NCBI RefSeq assembly: GCF_000565285.1
Contig: NZ_APVL01000013.1
Coordinates: forward strand, 1 to 64,000
Source: Cytobacillus firmus DS1
Lineage (GTDB): Bacteria > Bacillota > Bacilli > Bacillales > Cytobacillaceae
Direction of reading: 5' to 3'
Length of the DNA stretch: 64,000 nt
The position numbers and the translations under genes are program-made. The notes below the pieces were generated by a model that did no database searches, was not told where the DNA came from, and saw nothing but the letters and a program-made list of their open reading frames with translations. Positions 58,416 through 64,000 of this stretch are shown here, piece after piece; within the stretch, counting starts at the first letter, position 1, and the number at the start of each line of letters is the position of its first letter.

Positions 58416-58892
58416 TTATTTAATGGAAACAATACGTACGTTCATTTCTCCTCCTGGAGTCTGAACGGTAACTTCGTCTCCGACTGTACGCCCAATCAGG
58501 CTCTTGGCAATTGGAGAATCGTTTGAGATTTTTCCTTCAAAAGGATCCGCCTCAGCGCTTCCAACGATAGTGTAAGTTTCTTCGTCTCCATCCGGAAGCT
58601 CTACGAACGTAACGGAACGGCCAAGTCCAACAATATCTCCGGCCATTTCTTCCTCTTGAATGATCTTTGCATTGCGGATCATATTTTCAAGAGTGGTAAT
58701 CCGGCCCTCAACAAAAGCCTGCTCTTCTTTTGCTGAATCATATTCTGAGTTCTCGGAAAGGTCTCCGAAGCTTCTTGCGATTTTTATACGTTCAACCACT
58801 TCTTTGCGTTTAACCGATTTTAAATATTCAAGTTCCTGCTCAAGTTTTTCTTTACCTGCCTGTGTCATTGGGAAAACCTTTTCTGTAGCCAA
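58416..58892 (-). CDS. greA: Transcription elongation factor GreA
   Basis: A 158-residue GreA that stimulates RNA polymerase to cleave backtracked transcripts. The N-terminal coiled coil includes the tip acidic residues in [10 protein letters not shown], and the C-terminal FKBP-like domain is complete. The TTG at 58892 (M-A-T-E-K-V-F-P-M) has AAGGAG eight bases upstream and matches homologue length; a GTG at 58901 is too close to it. Confidence 0.97.
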   Translation of the reverse strand: MATEKVFPMTQAGKEKLEQELEYLKSVKRKEVVERIKIARSFGDLSENSEYDSAKEEQAFVEGRITTLENMIRNAKIIQEEEMAGDIVGLGRSVTFVELPDGDEETYTIVGSAEADPFEGKISNDSPIAKSLIGRTVGDEVTVQTPGGEMNVRIVSIK

Positions 58893-58986
58893 AACCTTCA
58901 CTCCTTCGAATTACACATCCTTCAAAAGTATGTGTTCTATAATGTATGTACTTCTTTTTATCATATTTTCAAGAAAATGAACAGGA

Positions 58987-59011
58987 GCGCGTCCTTTGTT
59001 AAAGGGCGCGC
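58987..59011. terminator. GC-rich hairpin between udk and greA
   Basis: Stem GCGCGCCCTTT/AAAGGACGCGC with one mismatch. Only weak T-richness follows on the minus strand, so it may be a partial terminator of the mltG-to-udk group. Confidence 0.5.
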
Positions 59012-59143
59012 AGATCATCTTTTTATATTGACTGGCTCTAAAAGATTTAGCTGACGGTTATAATGAACCGGGATAAGCAATAGATCTTACACAGCCACTC
59101 GGTAAAAGGATAAGTCCTATAGAACATTTTCATTGCTATTGTT

Positions 59144-59779
59144 TCATAAAAATGACTTTTGTTCAAGAATTGTTTGAATTTTTGTGACCATTAAATCGAT
59201 GGCAACGTAATTATGCCCGCCTTCAGGAATAATGATGTCAGCATATCTTTTCGTCGGCTCAATAAATTGATTATGCATTGGCCGCACTACATTTACATAT
59301 TGCTCAATGACTGAATCCATGGTGCGTCCACGCTCTTTTATATCCCTGAATAAGCGTCGGATGATCCGCAGGTCGGCATCTGTATCTACATATAATTTCA
59401 TGTCCATCAGATTACGGAGCCTCTCATCCTCAAGAATCAGTATGCCTTCTAAGATGATGACATCCTTTGGTTCGACTTCAATTACTTCTTCAGACCTTGT
59501 ATGCATGGCATAATCATATACAGGCTTTCTTATCGGCTCATATCTCAGCAGGCTTTCAATATGTTCAATAAGCAGGTCGTTATCAAATGCAAGCGGATGG
59601 TCATAATTTGTCTTCAGTCTTTCTTCAAAAGGCAGATGAGTCTGATCCTTATAATAATAGTCCTGTTCGATCATAAGGATTGAATGCCCTTTGAAACGGT
59701 CATAGATCGCTTTGGTTACGCTCGTTTTTCCTGAGCCGGAACCGCCGGCCACCCCAATTACAACGGGTTTGCGTTTCAT
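59144..59779 (-). CDS. udk: Uridine kinase
   Basis: A 211-residue uridine-cytidine kinase for pyrimidine salvage. Walker A is G-G-S-G-S-G-K-T (about 12-19), and nucleoside-binding Y-D-H-P and R-R-x-x-R-D lid residues (R-R-L-F-R-D) are present. It lies three bases after yrrO and ends the U32 peptidase gene group. Confidence 0.96.
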   Translation of the reverse strand: MKRKPVVIGVAGGSGSGKTSVTKAIYDRFKGHSILMIEQDYYYKDQTHLPFEERLKTNYDHPLAFDNDLLIEHIESLLRYEPIRKPVYDYAMHTRSEEVIEVEPKDVIILEGILILEDERLRNLMDMKLYVDTDADLRIIRRLFRDIKERGRTMDSVIEQYVNVVRPMHNQFIEPTKRYADIIIPEGGHNYVAIDLMVTKIQTILEQKSFL

Positions 59780-59782
59780 TGA

Positions 59783-61051
59783 TTAGAGCTCCTTTCGCAT
59801 CATGTTGTCAGGGTATACCGGCTTATCAACTCTAAATTGAACAATTTGAAGCGGATGGCGCGCAGCATCCAGTTCATTGCCTTTTTCATCCCATATTTTA
59901 TCGATGACTTGTGTAAAGTTTTCAATTTCAGGGCCGAAGAACTCGACTTCCTCTCCAGGCATAAATTTGTTTCTCTGCTGAAGGGTAACAATTTGTGTTT
60001 CCGGATTGTAATCCAGCACAAGCCCGACGAAATCGATATTCGTCTTTTTGCTATGATTTCCAAACATTTGCTCTTTATACCCAGGAACCCCTTCAAAGAA
60101 AGCCGGCGCTGTTTCACGGTTCGCACATTTATCAAGCTCTTCAAGCCATTCCTGCTTAATCTGGAAGTTGTCGGGATCTGCACAATAAGCATCAATCACT
60201 TTACGATACACACTTACTACTGTTGCAATGTAATGGATGGATTTCATGCGTCCTTCGATTTTTAAACTGTCAATCCCCAATTCGATCATACGCGGAATTG
60301 ATTCAATCAGCTTAAGGTCTTTAGGGCTCATCGCAAATGGAGCATCTCCTTCGCTGTATAAAGGAACTTCATTTTCTCCATCAAGCTGATATAAATCATA
60401 ATCCCAGCGGCAGGACTGGCAGCAGCCGCCCCTGTTGGAATCACGGGCAGTCATATGATTGCTGAGTGTGCAGCGCCCGGAGTAGGCAATGCACATCGCC
60501 CCATGAATGAAGGTTTCAATTTCAATATCAACCTTCTCCTTCATTTCCTTAATTTCCTCCGCACTTGTTTCACGCGCAAGAACGACACGCTCCAATCCTT
60601 CTTCCTTCCAGAACTCGACTGCCTTCCAGTTGGAAAGCGATTGCTGCGTGCTTAAATGCACTTCTATTTCAGGTGCTACACGGCGGCAGGTTTCAATGAT
60701 AAGCGGATCTGCCACAATGATTCCTGCTACTCCTGCTTCTTTAAGGCCCAGCAAATACTCCTCAAGACCATCAATATTTTCGTTATGTGCGAAAATATTG
60801 GTTGTGACATAAATCTTGGCTCCGTATTTTTTGGCGAATTCAACGCCTTCTTTCATTTCTTCAAAAGTGAAGTTTCCTGCGTTTGAACGAAGGCCGTATT
60901 CCTGTCCGCCGATAAACACAGCGTCGGCACCATAGTGGACGGCAATCTTCAGCTTTTCAAGGTTTCCTGCCGGAGCAAGCAATTCAGGCTTTTTTACAAT
61001 AACCCGTTTGCCGTTGACAATTTCGGAAATTTTTTCTTTTACCGCTGCCAT
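59783..61051 (-). CDS. yrrO: U32 family peptidase TrhP-like (tRNA hydroxylation), YrrO
   Basis: A 422-residue U32 peptidase-family protein. It starts with K-K-P-E-L-L-A-P-A-G-N-L-E-K-L-K and carries the U32 signature around E-T-F-I-H-G-A-M-C-I-A-Y-S-G-R-C with the Cys cluster C-C-Q-S-C-R-W. In B. subtilis TrhP1 and TrhP2 (YrrN, YrrO) work together in 5-hydroxyuridine formation at tRNA U34 using a prephenate-derived pathway. It is paired with yrrN just upstream; protease activity itself is doubtful. Confidence 0.93.
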   Translation of the reverse strand: MAAVKEKISEIVNGKRVIVKKPELLAPAGNLEKLKIAVHYGADAVFIGGQEYGLRSNAGNFTFEEMKEGVEFAKKYGAKIYVTTNIFAHNENIDGLEEYLLGLKEAGVAGIIVADPLIIETCRRVAPEIEVHLSTQQSLSNWKAVEFWKEEGLERVVLARETSAEEIKEMKEKVDIEIETFIHGAMCIAYSGRCTLSNHMTARDSNRGGCCQSCRWDYDLYQLDGENEVPLYSEGDAPFAMSPKDLKLIESIPRMIELGIDSLKIEGRMKSIHYIATVVSVYRKVIDAYCADPDNFQIKQEWLEELDKCANRETAPAFFEGVPGYKEQMFGNHSKKTNIDFVGLVLDYNPETQIVTLQQRNKFMPGEEVEFFGPEIENFTQVIDKIWDEKGNELDAARHPLQIVQFRVDKPVYPDNMMRKEL

Positions 61052-61086
61052 AGAGCTTCCTCCTCTTTCTTTTTAATATAGTTAAA

Positions 61087-62016
61087 TCAGTAGACAGTTT
61101 CTTTAAAGAAGAATCCAGTATCAAGGGGACGATTCGCCGGCTGGATTTCTTCAACTTCAGTGAGAAGGCCATCTTTTATTTCATCGTATTGGTCCGGGTC
61201 TTCGACACATAGATCAATAGCTTTTCTGTAGAGCTTAGTCACTTCAATAATATATTCAGGAGTTTTTAATATCCCGTCAATTTTAAATGAATCAATGCCT
61301 GCTTCAATCATTTCCTGCAGTTCATCTATAATGCAGATGTCATTAGGGCTCATGATATGAGTGCCATTTTCATCTTCGAAGATCGGGTATTTATTTTCCC
61401 GTTCCTTATCGTGAAGGAACATATTCTTTTCCTGTTTGCGGTTTTCAACCTCCAGGGCTTTCCCCTGGTATTCATAATAATTACCAAGCAGGGAGCGCTT
61501 TGATTGGAACATGGCAGTCATGCCATGAACCTGCACTTCAATTTCCACTTCGGCATTTTCTTTTATTTCAAGGATGGCATCCATATTAATCTCTCTTGCA
61601 AGGACTGCGCGTTTTGCACCTTTTCTGCCCCAGTAGTTGCATGTATACCAGTTTGTTGCAGTTGTTTCTGTATTCCAATGGAGCTTCATGTCCGGTGCAG
61701 CCGAGCGGGCGGCCATTAATACAGCCGGATCCCCAAAAATGATTGCATCAGCATTTATTTCTTTCAGGAAACTGATATAACCTTCAAGTTCAGGCACTTT
61801 ATCATTATGAAATAAAGCGTTCATCGCCACATACACTTTTTTCCCATGCTTGTGTGCAAGTTCAACCGCTTCTTTCACATCTTCTCTTGTGAATTCCCCT
61901 GCAAGCCTCAGTCCATATCGCTGTTCCCCTACGACAAAAGCATCTGCGCCTGCAGACACTAGGGGCCCGATATCTTCAACACTTGTTGGTGTCACTAACA
62001 GTTCAGGTTTTTTCAT
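61087..62016 (-). CDS. yrrN: U32 family peptidase, YrrN
   Basis: A 309-residue shorter U32 protein, the partner of YrrO. N-terminal K-K-P-E-L-L-V-T-P-T-S-V-E-D-I and E-Q-R-Y-G-L-R-L-A-G-E-F are typical; unlike YrrO it lacks the full cysteine cluster (the corresponding region reads V-Q-V-H-G-M-T-A-M-F-Q-S-K-R). The ATG at 62016 follows AGAGGTG. It is expected to act with YrrO in tRNA U34 hydroxylation. Confidence 0.93.
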   Translation of the reverse strand: MKKPELLVTPTSVEDIGPLVSAGADAFVVGEQRYGLRLAGEFTREDVKEAVELAHKHGKKVYVAMNALFHNDKVPELEGYISFLKEINADAIIFGDPAVLMAARSAAPDMKLHWNTETTATNWYTCNYWGRKGAKRAVLAREINMDAILEIKENAEVEIEVQVHGMTAMFQSKRSLLGNYYEYQGKALEVENRKQEKNMFLHDKERENKYPIFEDENGTHIMSPNDICIIDELQEMIEAGIDSFKIDGILKTPEYIIEVTKLYRKAIDLCVEDPDQYDEIKDGLLTEVEEIQPANRPLDTGFFFKETVY

Positions 62017-62021
62017 TATAA

Positions 62022-62657
62022 TCACCTCTTTTTACTAATTGCCACGCCATCCCCAACAGGCAAAATAACTGTATGGTATTCAGGATGACTCATTAACCAT
62101 TTATTAAAAACATCAATTTTTCGAACCATATTCCGGATACGTTTATTTTCTATATCTGATTCACACACAAGGCCTTTAAAAAGGACATTGTCTGTAATAA
62201 TCACGCCGCCATCGGAGAGAAATCGGGAATATATTTCAAAGAATCGCTGATACTGGCCCTTTGCTGCATCGATAAATATAGCATCATAGGGTCCTTGCTT
62301 TTCAACGTCTTCCCCGACTTCCAGGGCATCTCCCTTTATGATGAGGATTTGCTCCTTTTTCCCGGCTTCATCTATATACTGTTCGGCAAGCTGGTAACGT
62401 TCCGAATCGCGTTCTATTGTAACGATTTTCGACTCAGGAACAGCGAATGCCATTCTGAGTGCTGAATAGCCGATTGCCGTGCCAACTTCGAGAATCATTT
62501 TAGGTTTTTGGATGCGCAAAAGCTGAAGCATTGCCTCAATTCCTGCCAGCTCCATGATCGGAACATTGTACTCTTTGGCGTATTGCTCCATTTTGTCCAG
62601 TAACTGGGGCCTTTCAGGTATTATTTCCTCTATATATGCATGCAGCTTATCGTTCAT
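62022..62657 (-). CDS. trmR: tRNA 5-hydroxyuridine O-methyltransferase TrmR (YrrM)
   Basis: A 211-residue O-methyltransferase of the caffeoyl-CoA type (YrrM). SAM motif is I-L-E-V-G-T-A-I-G-Y-S-A (about 60-71), with F-I-D-A-A-K-G-Q-Y and T-D-N-V-L-F-K-G metal/substrate residues. B. subtilis TrmR methylates ho5U34 to mo5U34, the step after YrrN-YrrO, so the three genes form a tRNA wobble-modification set. Start chosen at ATG 62657 after GAGGTG; TTG 62660 is an alternative and the frame is open to 62741. Confidence 0.92.
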   Translation of the reverse strand: MNDKLHAYIEEIIPERPQLLDKMEQYAKEYNVPIMELAGIEAMLQLLRIQKPKMILEVGTAIGYSALRMAFAVPESKIVTIERDSERYQLAEQYIDEAGKKEQILIIKGDALEVGEDVEKQGPYDAIFIDAAKGQYQRFFEIYSRFLSDGGVIITDNVLFKGLVCESDIENKRIRNMVRKIDVFNKWLMSHPEYHTVILPVGDGVAISKKR

Positions 62658-62747
62658 CAAGCTGGCATCACCTCGATCAGACGGATTTTTATTGTCAAGC
62701 TGCGGCTGTAAGAGACTCACGGTTTTCAGCGGCTTTTCCATTTAGAC

Positions 62748-62788
62748 ATGAAAAAATAGCGTTCACAGATAGGATGTGAAAATGCGCT
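62748..62788 (-). terminator. Terminator-like hairpin in the trmR leader
   Basis: Imperfect stem AGCG-TTTTCACA/TGTGAA-GCT (62758-62788) followed by TTTTTTC on the minus strand. It lies between the mltG terminator and trmR and could be an attenuator. Confidence 0.5.
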
Positions 62789-62886
62789 GTGCTGCATTCC
62801 GGCTTAGAGATGAGCCTGTATCCATGCTTGTCCGTGATTTACGCTATCGCAAAGCTTGTATTAAAACACCTGATCTATTTTACCAT

Positions 62887-62925
62887 AAGTAAAAGGGGAA
62901 TGCTATATCTGCACATTCCCCTTTT
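62887..62925 (-). terminator. Terminator after mltG
   Basis: Perfect 12-bp AAAAGGGGAATG/CATTCCCCTTTT stem (62891-62925); the tail is TTTTACTTAT-like. Confidence 0.75.
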
Positions 62926-62931
62926 ACTTAT

Positions 62932-64000
62932 TTAATTATTTGATATATGCTGTGCTTTTTTTTGATTATGCTCATCCAGTGTCTTTGAAAAAAGGACTTC
63001 TCCTGTTGATGTAGCCAGGAAGTACAGGTAATCTGTTTCTGCAGGCACCAATGCTGCTTTAATTGAGGTAACCCCGGCATTTGCAATTGGCCCCGGCGTC
63101 AGTCCAGGGTACTTATAGGTGTTGTATGGAGAGTCGATCTCTAAGTCTTTATATAGGACCCTTGATTTATGTTCACCATGTGCATACAGGACAGTTGGAT
63201 CTGTCTGCAGAGGCATTCCTGTGTCAATCCGATTGTAGAAAACACTCGCAATCTGATCACGGTCTACTTTCGCCGTTGCTTCTTCCTCTATGAGCGATGC
63301 CATTGTCAATAATTTGTGCGGGGTGTATTCCCGCTTCTCCATCTCACCGCTATACTCTTGAATAACTGATGCCGTTTTATCAAGCATAACTTCGACAATT
63401 TCCTCTATAGTCGGGTCTTCTTTGTAAAAAGGATAGGTTGCCGGGAATAAATATCCCTCAAGAGGATATTTAATATTCTCAGCCAGGACTTCCTTTGTCA
63501 GCAATTCAGGATATTCTGCCATTAACGACTTAATAAAAGCTTTCTCATTAAGTTTTTTCAAAACATCTTCAGGTTTTTTATCCGTTTTTTCTGCAATGAT
63601 CCCCGCTATCTGCTCAAGCTGTTTTCCCTCTGGAATGGTGATCTTGAAAGCCGCTTCTTCCATTACCTTACCTGTTTTTAAGCTATCAAGGATTTCCTTC
63701 ATATTCATGGAAGGCTTCAATTCATATTCTCCTGCCATGAATCCAGCTTCATTTTTAAATTTCACATAATATTTAAAAACACGTGCATCCCTGATAATTC
63801 CATTTTCTTCAAGGACAGTGCCAATTCCTGTTACAGATGACCCGATTGGTATCTCTACTTTTTTCGGCTTATTATTATCAGGATCAACAGGCTTTAAAGC
63901 TGAATTAATATAAAAATATCCCCCGCCGATCACTGCAGCAGCTAAGATTAATAATATGATTGCAACTATCAGTACAATTTTTCGGACTACTTTTGCTTCG
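62932..64000 (-). CDS. mltG: Endolytic transglycosylase MltG (5'-truncated by window edge)
   Basis: The C-terminal 355 or so codons of an MltG (YceG/YrrL family) membrane-bound lytic transglycosylase that terminates glycan strands. The frame stays open to base 64000: a membrane segment (R-K-I-V-L-I-V-A-I-I-L-L-I-L-A-A-A-V) precedes the internal GTG at 63933, so that codon is not the true start. The LysM-like N-terminal part is followed by the catalytic domain with A-S-L-I-E-E-E-A and V-F-Y-N-R-I. The N terminus lies outside the window. Confidence 0.95.
   Translation of the reverse strand, partial: EAKVVRKIVLIVAIILLILAAAVIGGGYFYINSALKPVDPDNNKPKKVEIPIGSSVTGIGTVLEENGIIRDARVFKYYVKFKNEAGFMAGEYELKPSMNMKEILDSLKTGKVMEEAAFKITIPEGKQLEQIAGIIAEKTDKKPEDVLKKLNEKAFIKSLMAEYPELLTKEVLAENIKYPLEGYLFPATYPFYKEDPTIEEIVEVMLDKTASVIQEYSGEMEKREYTPHKLLTMASLIEEEATAKVDRDQIASVFYNRIDTGMPLQTDPTVLYAHGEHKSRVLYKDLEIDSPYNTYKYPGLTPGPIANAGVTSIKAALVPAETDYLYFLATSTGEVLFSKTLDEHNQKKAQHISNN

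Overview
The window is a core-chromosome segment of an endospore-forming, low-GC Bacillaceae. Gene order follows the Bacillus subtilis yqf/yqe/yrr region almost gene for gene: ppsR-ccpN-glyS-glyQ, recO-yqzL-era-cdd, dgkA-ybeY-pgpH, phoH-yqfD-yqfC-yqfB-floA-yqeZ, yqeY-rpsU, the dnaK operon, lepA-yqxA-spoIIP-gpr, holA, comEC-comEB-comEA/comER, the yqeG-to-yqeM operon, sda, psd/pssA, sigK, mtnN, yrzA-yrrS-pbpI-greA-udk-yrrO-yrrN-yrrM-mltG. Spore genes (spoIIP, gpr, sigK, yqfC/yqfD, sda) mark a spore former. Protein divergence, dispersed foldback repeats, an uninterrupted sigK and a shortened mtnN-yrhC locus point away from B. subtilis itself, towards a Cytobacillus/Mesobacillus/Neobacillus-like lineage (inference). 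No tRNA, rRNA, CRISPR, prophage or transposase gene was found.

Layout. Bases 1-17400 lie on the minus strand: a central-metabolism regulator pair (ppsR, ccpN), glycyl-tRNA synthetase behind a glycine T-box, the recO/era/cdd group, the c-di-AMP phosphodiesterase/rRNA maturation/lipid kinase group (pgpH, ybeY, dgkA), sporulation genes yqfC-yqfD with phoH, the flotillin operon yqeZ-floA-yqfB behind a textbook SigW promoter, and rpsU-yqeY behind a strong SigA promoter. Bases 17600-33900 hold yqeW (plus), deoC, and the heat-shock operon hrcA-grpE-dnaK-dnaJ-prmA-rsmE-mtaB behind a SigA promoter with a perfect CIRCE operator, then hemW, lepA, yqxA, spoIIP and gpr. Bases 34000-46300 hold rpsT and yqzM (plus), holA, the competence genes, and a tightly overlapping housekeeping operon yqeG-yqeH-aroE-yhbY-nadD-yqeK-rsfS-yqeM. 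Bases 46400-55700 are the most lineage-specific part: sda with a cluster of DnaA boxes, divergent psd/pssA, an M3 peptidase, several small proteins, a lipoprotein, sigK, and a run of microproteins around YrzI. The right end holds mtnN, yrzA, yrrS, the class B penicillin-binding protein gene, greA, udk, the paired U32 peptidase genes (tRNA hydroxylation), yrrM, and mltG cut by the window edge.

Items most worth a second look: (i) a microprotein locus at 53265-54001, with a SigA promoter, a 26-codon leader ORF, two tandem terminators, yrzI, then three further tiny ORFs, at least two with strong ribosome binding sites, one resembling a truncated YrzI; (ii) a highly structured, apparently non-coding element at 36212-36360 downstream of yqzM; (iii) a family of foldback repeats at 18602, 30752, 30912 and 34483, two of which abut or supply stop codons and one of which forms the lepA leader; (iv) two places where an intrinsic terminator hairpin also contains the Shine-Dalgarno of the next gene (yqfB/yqfC and greA/pbpI). 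Many starts were set by Shine-Dalgarno position and by remembered B. subtilis homologues; GTG and TTG starts are frequent here. No database search was run.
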